Shown: one piece after another, positions 9,266-18,285 of the stretch
How positions within the stretch are numbered: the stretch's first letter is position 1
Layout: each line of letters begins with the position of its first letter
Assembly: GCA_016718155.1 (NCBI GenBank)
Contig: JADKEH010000007.1
Coordinates: 62,001-126,000, forward strand
DNA: 64,000 nt
Source: Candidatus Rhodoferax randersensis
GTDB lineage: Bacteria > Pseudomonadota > Gammaproteobacteria > Burkholderiales > Burkholderiaceae_C
Direction of reading: 5' to 3'
Program-made: the position numbers and the translations under genes
Notes under the pieces: generated by a model
Database searches by the model: none
Told to the model about the DNA's origin: nothing
Seen by the model: only the letters and a program-made list of their open reading frames with translations

Positions 9266-10087
9266 TCAGACCGTTTCGGCTTGCGGCTGCTCGACGAACG
9301 CCGGAATGGGTGGGCTGCCCGCAGACAGGGTCAACACCTCGTAACCGGTTGGCGTGACCAGCACGGTGTGCTCCCATTGGGCTGACAGGGAGTGGTCCTT
9401 GGTGACGATGGTCCAGCCGTCGCCCATCTCCTTGATGTCGCGCTTGCCGGCGTTGATCATCGGCTCGATGGTGAAGGTCATGCCGGGCTGCAACTCGTCG
9501 AGCGTGCCGGGCTTGCCGTAGTGCAGCACCTGCGGTTCTTCATGGAAGGCGCGCCCAATGCCGTGTCCGCAAAACTCGCGCACCACGCTGAAGCCCTGAC
9601 TCTCTGCAAACTGCTGAATCGCCCAGCCAATGTCGCCTAGCCGCGATCCGGGCTTGACCATTTTGATGCCATGCCACATCGCGTCGTAGGTCAAGGCGCA
9701 CAGGCGACGCGCGGCAATGGATGATTCGCCGACCGAAAACATGCGGCTGGTGTCACCATGCCAGCCGTCCTTGATGACCGTGATGTCCACGTTGACGATG
9801 TCGCCTTTCTTCAAGGCCTTGTCATTGGGAATGCCGTGACAAACCTGGTGGTTGATCGACGTGCAAATCGACTTGGGGTAGGGTTTGTAGCCCGATGGCG
9901 CGTAGTTCAGCGGTGCGGGAATGGTGCGCTGGACCTCGGTCATGTATTCAAACGCCAGCTTGTCGATGGTGTTGGTTGTGACTCCGGGCTTGATGTGTGG
10001 GCCCAGGAAATCCAGCACTTCAGACGCCAGCCTGCCGGCTACCCGCATGCCTTCGATCCCCTGGGCGTCTTTGATGGTGATGCTCAT
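9266..10087 (-). CDS. map: Type I methionine aminopeptidase
   Basis: Removes the initiator methionine from nascent proteins after deformylation. 273 aa. The five metal ligands are Asp101, Asp112, His175, Glu208 and Glu239 (motifs VNVDITV, GDTSRM, CGHGIG, TIEPM, WEHTVLV), with the substrate-contact His83 in VCHGIP. The C-terminal tail after residue 250 (SPPIPAFVEQPQAETV) is a short low-complexity extension. It heads a minus-strand unit with glnD and has diverged from the DedA gene across a 140-nt gap that contains no other feature I can support. A deformylase gene also lies close by at 6.1-6.6 kb. Confidence 0.96.
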   Translation of the reverse strand: MSITIKDAQGIEGMRVAGRLASEVLDFLGPHIKPGVTTNTIDKLAFEYMTEVQRTIPAPLNYAPSGYKPYPKSICTSINHQVCHGIPNDKALKKGDIVNVDITVIKDGWHGDTSRMFSVGESSIAARRLCALTYDAMWHGIKMVKPGSRLGDIGWAIQQFAESQGFSVVREFCGHGIGRAFHEEPQVLHYGKPGTLDELQPGMTFTIEPMINAGKRDIKEMGDGWTIVTKDHSLSAQWEHTVLVTPTGYEVLTLSAGSPPIPAFVEQPQAETV

Positions 10088-10227
10088 GGGGCTGGATTAT
10101 CCCATCGGCACGCCACGCGCGCAGGGACGGCGCGAACCGCCCCTACGCGGGTCACAGCCATGGCATAGTTGCACCAGCTCAACCGGCAGCCTTTGCCGGG
10201 CGGCAACACCATGATCGCGGCAACACC

Positions 10228-10842
10228 ATGATGGAATCCGTTTGGCCCTATCTGCAGTCGCTGCAGGGATTGCCTGCCTATGCGTTGCTGTTTGCCCTGC
10301 TGTTTGGCTGCGGCATTGGCCTGCCGATGAACGAAGACATCGTGTTGTTGGCGGCCGCCGCCCTCACGCTCAAGGGTGTGATGGAGCCCGTGCCACTGAT
10401 GGTGGTAGCCTGGTTTGGCCTAGTGGGAGGCGATGCGTTGGTGTTTCACTGGGGCCACCGCTACGGCACGCGCCTGCTGCGCAAGCCCTTTTTGGCCCGC
10501 ATCATGACCGAGGCGCGACTGGAGTCCATGCAGGCCACCATGCGCCGCTACGGGCCGGCCTATATCTTTGTCGTGCGCTTCATGCCGGGGGTGCGCACGG
10601 CGCTATTCCTGGCGGCGGGCTCGCTCAAGATGCCGTATCGGCACCTGTTTGTCTACGACGGTGCGGCCGCGCTGGTGGAACTGCCGCTGCTGGTGTATGG
10701 CGTGCGTTATGTGGGCGGGCGCTGGGAGGAGATCCTCGATCTGATCCACCGCTTTCAAAGTGTCATCGTGTCGGCAATCGTGGTGTTGCTGCTGGCTGTG
10801 TGGCTGTACCGTCGCAACCGGCCCAAGGAGACTCGATCATGA
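10228..10842 (+). CDS. DedA-family membrane protein
   Basis: A 204-aa integral inner-membrane protein of the DedA/SNARE-associated (VTT) superfamily, members of which act as lipid (undecaprenyl-phosphate or phospholipid) translocases or support envelope homeostasis. Typical features: the re-entrant segment around FGCGIGLPMNED (24-36), the motif FVVRFMPGVRTALFLAAGS with its conserved Arg residues, and four to five hydrophobic segments. The stop overlaps the next ATG (ATGA at 10839-10842), so translation is coupled to the S1P-lyase-like gene. The acidic pair at the re-entrant loop fits proton-coupled transport. Substrate not deducible. Confidence 0.9.
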   Translation: MMESVWPYLQSLQGLPAYALLFALLFGCGIGLPMNEDIVLLAAAALTLKGVMEPVPLMVVAWFGLVGGDALVFHWGHRYGTRLLRKPFLARIMTEARLESMQATMRRYGPAYIFVVRFMPGVRTALFLAAGSLKMPYRHLFVYDGAAALVELPLLVYGVRYVGGRWEEILDLIHRFQSVIVSAIVVLLLAVWLYRRNRPKETRS

Positions 10843-12299
10843 AGACCGCCTTGCCCAAACAGGGCCGCCCCACCGCCGAGGTGCTGGCTGAACTCAAAGG
10901 CTTTGGCGCGGATGACCCCAACTACAGGCAAGGCCGCCTGTGGAGCCTGGTGTATTACCTGGACGAGGACTACGCGGATTTTCTGGGCGCCGCCTACCGC
11001 GAGTTCTCCAGCGCCAATGGGTTGAACCCGACCGCCTTCAAGAGCCTGAAACGCTTCGAGAACGAGATCATTGCCGGCGTGGCCGAGATGTTTCACGGCA
11101 CGCCTGAGGTGTGCGGCGTGGTGACCTCGGGCGGGACCGAAAGCTGTCTGCTGGCCGTCAAGACTTACCGCGACCTGGCCCGCACACGCGGCGTGACCAG
11201 GCCGGAAATGGTGCTGCCCGTCACGGCGCACGTGGCGTGGTTCAAGGCCTCGGAGTACTTTGGCGTCAAGGTGCGCCTGCTGCCGCTGGACCCCGACTTG
11301 CGGGCGGACGTGAGCAAACTGCCCAGGCTGATCAACCGCAACACGGTGATGATTCTGGGCTCGGCGCCGGAGTATCCGCACGGGACAATCGACCCGATCG
11401 AAGCGTTCAGCGAGATTGCCCAAAAACGCAACATCCCGCTGCACGTGGACGCCTGCGTGGGCGGTTTCATCCTGCCCTTCATGGCCATGAACGGCCGCAA
11501 GTTGCCGCTGTGGGATTACCGCGTACCCGGCGTCACCTCGATCTCGGCGGATGTTCACAAGTACGGGTTCGCCTCCAAAGGCGCCTCCACCATCACCTAC
11601 CGCAACCTGGACTACCTCAAGCACCAGATGTTTGTGTACCAGGACTGGCCCGGTGGTGTGTTTGCCTCGCCCGCGCTGCTGGGCACGCGACCCGGCGGCG
11701 CCTACGCGGCGGCCTGGGCGGCGATGCAGCACTTTGGCACGTCGGGCTACCGTGACCTGGCCAAACGCACTACCCAAGCGTTCGACAAGATGCGCAAGGC
11801 GATCGAGAAGATGCCCGAGCTCTACGTCATGGGCCAACCCAGCGGGCCCTTGTTGGGCTATGGCTCGTGCGACCCCGAAGTCAACATCTTCGCCGTGGGC
11901 GACCAGATGGATGCCAAGGGCTGGACCATCAACCGCCTGCAAAACCCCGACGGCCTGCATGCCATGATCACTGCCGGGCACCTGCCGGTGGTGGACGACT
12001 ACCTGCGTGACCTCAGGCAAGCCGTGGCCACCGTCAAGGCCCACCCCGAACTGGCCAAGGCGGGCAGTGCCGCCACCTACGGGCTGATGAGCCATATCCC
12101 GCTGCGCGGCATGGTGCACCAGAGGGTGCTGGACATGTTTGCGCAGATGTACAAGGCCGGCGGCCAGGAGCTCGACCTGCACGCGCCTGCCGCGCCCGAG
12201 CCAGGCTTGAAGGGCCAGATCAACGCCATGGTGGACCGGCTGGCGCAGTGGTACGTTGAGCGCCAGCAGCAAAGAGCCCAGCGCCGGGCAAGCAGGTAG
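10839..12299 (+). CDS. Sphingosine-1-phosphate-lyase-like PLP-dependent enzyme
   Basis: 486-aa group II PLP decarboxylase/lyase. Family-specific motifs match S1P lyases: SGGTESCLLAVKTYRD (97-112), PEYPHGTIDPIEAF (177-190), LHVDACVGGF (201-210, with Asp204 pairing the pyridine N) and SADVHKYGFASKG (236-248, Schiff-base Lys241). Eukaryotic S1P lyase splits phosphorylated sphingoid bases to an aldehyde and phosphoethanolamine; bacterial homologues include both true lyases and enzymes of unknown substrate. It starts in an ATGA overlap with the DedA gene, so the pair probably acts together, perhaps on lipids. No membrane segment is evident, unlike the eukaryotic enzyme. Confidence 0.85.
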   Translation: MKTALPKQGRPTAEVLAELKGFGADDPNYRQGRLWSLVYYLDEDYADFLGAAYREFSSANGLNPTAFKSLKRFENEIIAGVAEMFHGTPEVCGVVTSGGTESCLLAVKTYRDLARTRGVTRPEMVLPVTAHVAWFKASEYFGVKVRLLPLDPDLRADVSKLPRLINRNTVMILGSAPEYPHGTIDPIEAFSEIAQKRNIPLHVDACVGGFILPFMAMNGRKLPLWDYRVPGVTSISADVHKYGFASKGASTITYRNLDYLKHQMFVYQDWPGGVFASPALLGTRPGGAYAAAWAAMQHFGTSGYRDLAKRTTQAFDKMRKAIEKMPELYVMGQPSGPLLGYGSCDPEVNIFAVGDQMDAKGWTINRLQNPDGLHAMITAGHLPVVDDYLRDLRQAVATVKAHPELAKAGSAATYGLMSHIPLRGMVHQRVLDMFAQMYKAGGQELDLHAPAAPEPGLKGQINAMVDRLAQWYVERQQQRAQRRASR

Positions 12300-12388
12300 G
12301 CAGCGGGTAAAATCAGGGCTTCTTGCAGGCGCGCCCAGTCAGCGCGCGCATTGCCATCCGCCCGATCACTCACTTCCAGGCCGCCACC

Positions 12389-15300
12389 GTGACCCTGCAT
12401 ACCAGCCAATTCGAGGGCGGCAGCGCCCTGAGCAGCTTTCGCATCCAGCAACTGTTGCCCGGCCTGCAGGCCATTGCCGACAAGGTCAGCGGCGTGGCCG
12501 CGCGCTTTGTGCACCTGGTTAGCTCCGACGCCGCGCCATCCGAGGCCTTGCAGGACCAACTGGCCGCCTTGCTGACCTACGGCGAACCCTATGCCGGCCC
12601 CACCGATGGCCCGCTGATTGTGGTGACGCCGCGGTTTGGCACCGTGTCGCCCTGGGCGTCCAAGGCGACGGACATTGCCCACAACTGTGGCCTGACCGTG
12701 CGGCGCGTCGAGCGGGTAGTGGAGTACCGCTTCACACTCAAGGCCGGTCTGCTGGGCAAACCCACGCTGACGCAGGCCCAACTCGATCAAATGGGCGCGC
12801 TGCTGCATGACCGCATGACCGAGAGCGTGATGTTCGATCGCAGCCATGCCCTGGGCTTGTTCACCGAGCTGCAGCCCACGCCCATGGCGCATGTGGACGT
12901 GCTGGGCGGCGGCAAAACCGCACTGCAAGTCGCCAACACCCAGTTCGGCCTGGCGCTGGCGGCAGATGAGATCGACTACCTGGTGCAGGCCTTCACGCAG
13001 TTGAAGCGCAACCCGACCGACGTGGAGTTGATGATGTTCGCGCAGGCCAACAGCGAGCACTGCCGCCACAAGATCTTCAATGCCCAGTTCACCATCGACG
13101 GCGTGGCGCAGGACCACAGCATGTTCGGCATGATCCGCCACACCCACCAGACCAACCCGCAACACATGCTGGTGGCCTACTCGGACAATGCGTCCGTCAT
13201 GGAAGGCACGGCAGTCGAGCGTTTTGTGGCTAAAACAAGCTCCAAGGCAAGCCTGTCGGGTGTCAACAGCTATGCAAAACATAGCGAAATTAACCACGTG
13301 TTGATGAAGGTGGAAACCCACAACCATCCCACGGCCATCTCTCCCTTTCCCGGCGCCTCCACCGGCGCAGGTGGCGAGATTCGCGACGAAGGTGCCACCG
13401 GCCGCGGCTCCAAGCCCAAAGCTGGCTTGACCGGTTTCACCGTGTCCAAAATCAATTGGGGTCAAATCAATTGGGGTCAGACCCCGAATGTGACGCCGAG
13501 CGTCGCGTCGACCGACGTATCAACGCAGCCTTACGGCAAGCCCGAACACATTGCCAGCCCTTTGCAGATCATGATTGAAGGTCCGCTGGGCGGCGCGGCG
13601 TTCAACAATGAATTTGGTCGCCCCAATTTGCTGGGCTACTTCCGTGAATACGAGCAGGGCCTGCGCTACACGGTGACCGACGCGGTGGGCGCCGCGCAGC
13701 GCCGGCAGGAGCAGCGCGGCTACCACAAGCCGATCATGATCGCCGGAGGCCTGGGCGTGATCGACGCCACCCAGACCCACAAGATCGAGTTCCCCGCAGG
13801 CAGTCTGCTGATTCAACTGGGCGGCCCGGGCATGCGCATTGGCATGGGCGGCAGTGCCGCCAGTTCCATGGCCACGGGGGCCAACGCGGCCGAGCTGGAC
13901 TTTGACTCGGTGCAACGTGGCAACCCCGAGATTGAGCGGCGTGCGCAAGAGGTCATCAACCATTGCTGGGCCATGGGCGAGGGCGGCGGCCCGCTCGGGC
14001 GTGGCAATCCGATTCTGGCGATTCACGATGTGGGCGCCGGCGGCCTGTCCAACGCCTTTCCCGAGCTGACCAATGATGCTGGAAGAGGCGCGCGTTTTGA
14101 CTTGCGCGCCGTACCCCTGGAAGAAAGCGGCATGGCACCCAAGGAGATTTGGTGCAACGAGAGCCAGGAACGTTATGTGCTGGCCATTGCACCCGACTCA
14201 CTGGAGTTGGTCAAGGCCTTGTGCGAGCGCGAGCGTTGCCCGTTTGCGGTGGTGGGCGTGGCCACCGCGGAACGCCAACTGGTGCTGGCCGACGCCGAGC
14301 GCGAAAGCCCTGTCCAAATGCCGATGAACGTCTTGCTTGGCAAGCCACCCAAGATGCACCGCGATGTCACAACCGTGGCCCGCCAGTTCGAACCCGTCAA
14401 TCTGACCGACGTGGACCTGCAAAAGGCGGTGATCGACGTGCTGGCCCACCCCACCGTAGCGTCCAAGCGTTTCCTGATCACCATTGGTGACCGCACCGTC
14501 GGGGGACTGAGCCACCGCGACCAGATGGTCGGACCGTGGCAGGTTCCGGTGGCCGATTGCGCCGTGACCCTGGCCGACTTCAAGGGCTTTGCCGGCGAAG
14601 CCATGAGCATGGGCGAGCGCACGCCGCTGGCCAGCGTCAACGCGCCGGCATCGGGTCGCATGGCGGTGGCGGAGGCCATCACCAATTTGCTGGCCGCACC
14701 GATCGAGTTGTCGCGCGTCAAGCTGTCGGCCAATTGGATGGCCGCTTGCGGCGAACCGGGTGAAGACGCCGCTTTGTATGCCACCGTCAAGGCGGTGGGC
14801 CTGGAGTTGTGCCCGGCCTTGGGTATCTCGATTCCGGTGGGCAAGGATTCCCTGTCCATGCGCACGCAATGGCAGCAGCCAGCAGGCCCCGCTGGCGGCG
14901 GCAGTGTCGCCAAGAAGGTCACCTCCCCGGTGTCGCTGATCGTCAGCGCCTTTGCCACGCTGGCCGACGTGCGCGGCACGCTCACCCCCCAGCTCAACGC
15001 CACTGAGGACAGCACCCTGGTGTTGATCGACCTGGGCCGTGGCCGTCATCGTATGGGCGGCAGCATTCTGGCCCAGACCCTGGGGCAAATGGGCCATGAG
15101 GTGCCTGACCTGGACGAGCCACAGGACCTGGTGAACCTGGTCAAGGCGGTCAACCTGCTGCGAGCGCAGGGCAGGGTGTTGGCCTACCACGACCGCAGCG
15201 ACGGCGGGCTGTTTGCCACGGTGTGTGAAATGGCGTTTGCCGGCCATGTGGGCGTGGCACTCAATGTGGACATGCTGGTGACCGAGGGCGATGGCATCAC

Positions 15301-16672
15301 TGACAGCCGTGCCGAATACGGCGACAGCAAGAACTGGGCAGGCCAGGTCAGCGCGCGGCGCGAAGAGCTGACGCTGAAAGCCTTGTTCAATGAAGAACTG
15401 GGCGTAGTGATCCAGGTCCCCACCGCGCAGCGCGGCGAGGTGATGCAGACCCTGCGCGAGCATGGCTTGAGCAAGCACAGCCACTTCATCGGCAAGACCC
15501 GCCCGGCCAGTTCGGAGATTCAGGCGGGTGTGGGCGAGGTGCAGGTCTGGCGCGATGCCAAGGCGGTGTTCACGGCCAAGTTGCAAGACCTGCACCAGGT
15601 GTGGGACAGCGTGAGCTGGCAGATTTGCCAGCGCCGCGACAACCCGGCCTGTGCCGATGCCGAGCATGCGGCGGCGGGTGATCCGCTGGATCCGGGTTTG
15701 AGCTGCACGCCTGGCGTGGATCGCCACGGCCTGCGGCCTCGCGACGACGAGGCACCCGTCATTGCGATTGCCGCGTCGCCGGCGCTCCTCGCAATGACGA
15801 ATACAGCGCGGCAATCCACGCAAGAAGCACTAGCAAATGCGGCTATAGACGGCTCTGGTTTTGTGCCTTTAGCTACTCTTTCAGTAGCAAGCCCGGCACT
15901 GCAGTTGTCCCGTCCGAAGGTCGCGGTGTTGCGCGAGCAGGGTGTCAACTCGCATGTGGAAATGGCCTATGCCTTCACCGAGGCTGGCTTCGAAGCCTTC
16001 GACGTGCACATGACCGACCTGCAAAGCGGCCGCGCCAATCTGGCCGAGTTCAAGGGCGTAGTGGCCTGCGGCGGTTTCAGCTATGGGGATACCCTGGGCG
16101 CCGGCATCGGCTGGGCGCGTTCCATCACCTTCAATCCCGCGTTGGCAGAACAGTTCAAGGCCTTCTTTGCGCGCACCGACACCTTTGGTCTGGGTGTCTG
16201 CAACGGCTGCCAGATGTTTGCCGAGCTGGCCGACATCATCCCCGGCGCACAGCACTGGCCGCGCTTCACCACCAACCAGAGCGAACGTTTCGAGGCGCGT
16301 CTGTCGATGGTGGAGGTGCTGAACTCGCCCTCGCTGTTCTTCGCCGGCATGGCAGGGGCTCGCTTACCCATTGCCGTGGCGCACGGCGAGGGCTACGCCA
16401 ACTTCAAGCACCGGGGCGACGCGGCCAAGGCGATCGCCGCGATGCGCTTCACCGACAACCACGGCCTGGCCACCGAGACCTACCCGTTCAACCCCAACGG
16501 CAGCGCGGGCGGCTTGACGGCGGTGACCACGGTGGACGGCCGCTTCACGGCCATGATGCCGCACCCCGAGCGGGTGTTTCGCAACATCCAGATGAGCTGG
16601 ACCGATGGCGATGTGTCGGCCCACAGCGCGTGGATGCAGTTGTGGCACAACGCGCGCAAGTGGGTTGGATGA
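12389..16672 (+). CDS. purL: Phosphoribosylformylglycinamidine synthase, with in-frame repeat insertions
   Basis: Fourth step of purine synthesis: FGAR + Gln + ATP to FGAM. Large single-chain form, 1427 aa from GTG 12389 (VTLHTSQFEGGS); the frame is open upstream to 12323 but that part is not PurL-like. FGAM-synthase domains carry MFAQANSEHCRHKIF, KVETHNHPTAI and GPLGGAAFNNEFGRP; the C-terminal glutaminase domain has GVCNGCQM with nucleophile Cys1271 and PHPERVFR. E. coli PurL is 1295 aa. Much of the excess is repeat-derived: residues about 354-366 (INWGQ twice) and about 1110-1168 in the linker before the glutaminase domain (RPKVAVLREQG). The frame stays open through all of them. Confidence 0.96.
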   Translation: MTLHTSQFEGGSALSSFRIQQLLPGLQAIADKVSGVAARFVHLVSSDAAPSEALQDQLAALLTYGEPYAGPTDGPLIVVTPRFGTVSPWASKATDIAHNCGLTVRRVERVVEYRFTLKAGLLGKPTLTQAQLDQMGALLHDRMTESVMFDRSHALGLFTELQPTPMAHVDVLGGGKTALQVANTQFGLALAADEIDYLVQAFTQLKRNPTDVELMMFAQANSEHCRHKIFNAQFTIDGVAQDHSMFGMIRHTHQTNPQHMLVAYSDNASVMEGTAVERFVAKTSSKASLSGVNSYAKHSEINHVLMKVETHNHPTAISPFPGASTGAGGEIRDEGATGRGSKPKAGLTGFTVSKINWGQINWGQTPNVTPSVASTDVSTQPYGKPEHIASPLQIMIEGPLGGAAFNNEFGRPNLLGYFREYEQGLRYTVTDAVGAAQRRQEQRGYHKPIMIAGGLGVIDATQTHKIEFPAGSLLIQLGGPGMRIGMGGSAASSMATGANAAELDFDSVQRGNPEIERRAQEVINHCWAMGEGGGPLGRGNPILAIHDVGAGGLSNAFPELTNDAGRGARFDLRAVPLEESGMAPKEIWCNESQERYVLAIAPDSLELVKALCERERCPFAVVGVATAERQLVLADAERESPVQMPMNVLLGKPPKMHRDVTTVARQFEPVNLTDVDLQKAVIDVLAHPTVASKRFLITIGDRTVGGLSHRDQMVGPWQVPVADCAVTLADFKGFAGEAMSMGERTPLASVNAPASGRMAVAEAITNLLAAPIELSRVKLSANWMAACGEPGEDAALYATVKAVGLELCPALGISIPVGKDSLSMRTQWQQPAGPAGGGSVAKKVTSPVSLIVSAFATLADVRGTLTPQLNATEDSTLVLIDLGRGRHRMGGSILAQTLGQMGHEVPDLDEPQDLVNLVKAVNLLRAQGRVLAYHDRSDGGLFATVCEMAFAGHVGVALNVDMLVTEGDGITDSRAEYGDSKNWAGQVSARREELTLKALFNEELGVVIQVPTAQRGEVMQTLREHGLSKHSHFIGKTRPASSEIQAGVGEVQVWRDAKAVFTAKLQDLHQVWDSVSWQICQRRDNPACADAEHAAAGDPLDPGLSCTPGVDRHGLRPRDDEAPVIAIAASPALLAMTNTARQSTQEALANAAIDGSGFVPLATLSVASPALQLSRPKVAVLREQGVNSHVEMAYAFTEAGFEAFDVHMTDLQSGRANLAEFKGVVACGGFSYGDTLGAGIGWARSITFNPALAEQFKAFFARTDTFGLGVCNGCQMFAELADIIPGAQHWPRFTTNQSERFEARLSMVEVLNSPSLFFAGMAGARLPIAVAHGEGYANFKHRGDAAKAIAAMRFTDNHGLATETYPFNPNGSAGGLTAVTTVDGRFTAMMPHPERVFRNIQMSWTDGDVSAHSAWMQLWHNARKWVG
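13269..13285. repeat. Short hairpin in purL, GCTATG-CATAGC
   Basis: GCTATG (13269-13274) and CATAGC (13280-13285) form a perfect 6-bp stem around caaaa. It sits in an AT-richer patch (about 13232-13300) that encodes VAKTSSKASLSG and differs in composition from the rest of purL. Short AT-rich palindromes of the gctat...atagc kind are frequent in Comamonadaceae genomes; I offer this as a possible remnant. Confidence 0.45.
13450..13485. repeat. 15-bp tandem repeat plus GGGGTCAGACCCC palindrome inside purL
   Basis: Two perfect adjacent copies of aatcaattggggtca (13450-13464 and 13465-13479) are followed by gacccc, so the second copy completes the palindrome GGGGTC-A-GACCCC (13473-13485). The period is five codons, so the reading frame is kept and encodes INWGQINWGQTP. 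The attggggtcagacccc motif resembles a REP-like dispersed element seen in many proteobacteria. Confidence 0.8.
15717..15829. repeat. Dispersed palindromic element inserted in frame in purL
   Basis: Contains tggatcgccacggcctgcgg, cgtcattgcgattgccgcg, ctcctcgcaatgacg and gcggcaatcca, the same words (both orientations) as the intergenic elements at 26153, 28765, 33157 and 42700. It encodes about 38 residues of the PurL linker without a stop. A further AT-richer stretch to about 15893, with the hairpin gctact-ctttc-agtagc, extends the insertion. It falls between the synthetase and glutaminase domains, where extra residues should be tolerated. Confidence 0.85.
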
Positions 16673-16695
16673 CAACCCGTAACGCAAGCAACACC

Positions 16696-18255
16696 ATGAT
16701 TCGACATTTTGTTTGGGCAATTGGGCTGGCGAGCCTGGCGGTGGTCGCGGTGGCGGACCCCGCCGCGAACTACCAGCAGCACTGCGCGGCCTGCCACGGC
16801 GCTGATCGCCTGGGCGCGACCGGGCCAGCCCTGCTGCCCGAAAGTCTGGAGCGGCTGCGCAAACCGCAGGCGCTACTGACCATCACTTCGGGCCAGGTCG
16901 CCACCCAAATGACTGGTTTCGCCGACCGGCTGAGCAAGGATGAGATTGAGGCCCTGACGGCGTACATCTACGGCCCCAGCGCCACGGCCCCGACCTTCAC
17001 CGAGGCAGACATCCGAGCCTCGCGCATCGTCAACCACGCGCCGGGTAGCTTGCCCGCCACTCCCGCTGCGGCGTTCAAGGGCGTAGACCTGATGAACCTG
17101 TTCATCGTGGTCGAAACTGGCGACCACAGCGTCACTGTCCTGGACGGCGACAAGCTGGAGCCGATCCACCGTTTCGCCAGCCGCTACGCGCTGCACGGCG
17201 GGCCGAAGTTCACGCCCGATGGCCGTTACGTGTTTTTTGCCTCGCGCGACGGCTGGGTGACCAAGTTCGACATCTGGAACTTGAAGGTGGTGGCCGAGAT
17301 TCGTGCCGGCATCAACACCCGCAACGTGGCGGTTTCGGGCGACGGCAAATACCTGGCGGTGGCAAACTACCTACCCAACACCTTGGTGTTGATGGACGCC
17401 GATCTCAACCTGATCAAGGTCCTGTCGGTGAAGGACAAAGACGGCAAAGTCAGTTCGCGCGTCTCGGCGGTCTATGACGCCGGGCCACGCAAGAGTTTTG
17501 TCGCCGCCCTGAAAGACGTCGCCGAGGTCTGGGAGATCAGCTACAACCCGAATGCGGAGGATATTCCGATCGGCATGGTGCACGACTTCCAGTACAAGGA
17601 GGGCGCGTTTGTCCCTGGCTTTCTCAATCCGCGTCGCTCCTACCTGTCCGAGCCGTTGGACGATTTCTTCTTCACGCAAGGCTACAACGAACTGATGGGC
17701 ACCAGCCGCGAGGCCGGCAAGGGGCAGGTGGTCAACCTCGATGTGCGCAAGCGCATTGCCGACCTGAACCTGCCCGGCATGCCACACCTGGGCTCGGGTA
17801 TCACCTGGAAGTGGCAGGGCAAGACCGTGATGGCCACGCCCAATCTGAAGGATGGCTTGATCACCGTGATCGACTTGAGCGACTGGAAGACCATCAAGAG
17901 CCTGCCCACACCGGGGCCGGGCTTCTTCATGCGTTCACACGAGGCCACCCCGTACGCCTGGGCTGATTCCATGATGAGCAAAGCCAAGGACACGCTGACG
18001 GTGTTCGACAAACGTTCGCTCGAACGAGTAACCGAAATCAAGACCGACCCCGGCAAGACGCTGGCGCACATCGAGTTCACGCGCGATGGCAAATACGCCC
18101 TGGCCAGCCTGTGGGAGCGCAAGGCCGATGGCGGCGCCTTGATCGTGTTCGACGCCGCCACCTTCAAGGAAGTCAAGCGCATCCCGATGGACAAACCGGT
18201 GGGCAAATACAACCTATTCAACAAGATCAGCCGCTCGGAAGGTACGTCGCACTGA
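16696..18255 (+). CDS. NirN-like cytochrome c / heme d1-domain protein
   Basis: 519 aa. A Sec signal peptide (about 1-21) is followed by a small cytochrome c domain with CAACH (about residues 33-37), then an eight-bladed d1-type propeller: RYALHGGPKFTPDGRY, RDGWVTKFD, INTRNVAVSGDGKYLAVANYLPNTLV, MPHLGSGITW. The C-terminus KYNLFNKISRSEGTSH is that of the NirN/NirF group rather than the nitrite reductase NirS. NirN oxidises dihydro-heme d1 in the last step of d1 synthesis. The gene stands alone, 23 nt after purL, with no nirS, nirF or other heme d1 gene in the window, so its present role is uncertain. Probably periplasmic. Confidence 0.82.
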   Translation: MIRHFVWAIGLASLAVVAVADPAANYQQHCAACHGADRLGATGPALLPESLERLRKPQALLTITSGQVATQMTGFADRLSKDEIEALTAYIYGPSATAPTFTEADIRASRIVNHAPGSLPATPAAAFKGVDLMNLFIVVETGDHSVTVLDGDKLEPIHRFASRYALHGGPKFTPDGRYVFFASRDGWVTKFDIWNLKVVAEIRAGINTRNVAVSGDGKYLAVANYLPNTLVLMDADLNLIKVLSVKDKDGKVSSRVSAVYDAGPRKSFVAALKDVAEVWEISYNPNAEDIPIGMVHDFQYKEGAFVPGFLNPRRSYLSEPLDDFFFTQGYNELMGTSREAGKGQVVNLDVRKRIADLNLPGMPHLGSGITWKWQGKTVMATPNLKDGLITVIDLSDWKTIKSLPTPGPGFFMRSHEATPYAWADSMMSKAKDTLTVFDKRSLERVTEIKTDPGKTLAHIEFTRDGKYALASLWERKADGGALIVFDAATFKEVKRIPMDKPVGKYNLFNKISRSEGTSH

Positions 18256-18285
18256 CGCGGATCGGCCGAGCTGACACGCTGAATT

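Noticed and set aside
7239..9344. A 701-codon open frame on the plus strand opposite glnD
   Set aside because: It mirrors glnD codon structure in GC-rich DNA, has no recognisable motifs, and the glnD protein is complete with all domains.
14198..15823. A long minus-strand open frame opposite purL
   Set aside because: It is a GC-driven shadow; purL motifs run through the whole region.
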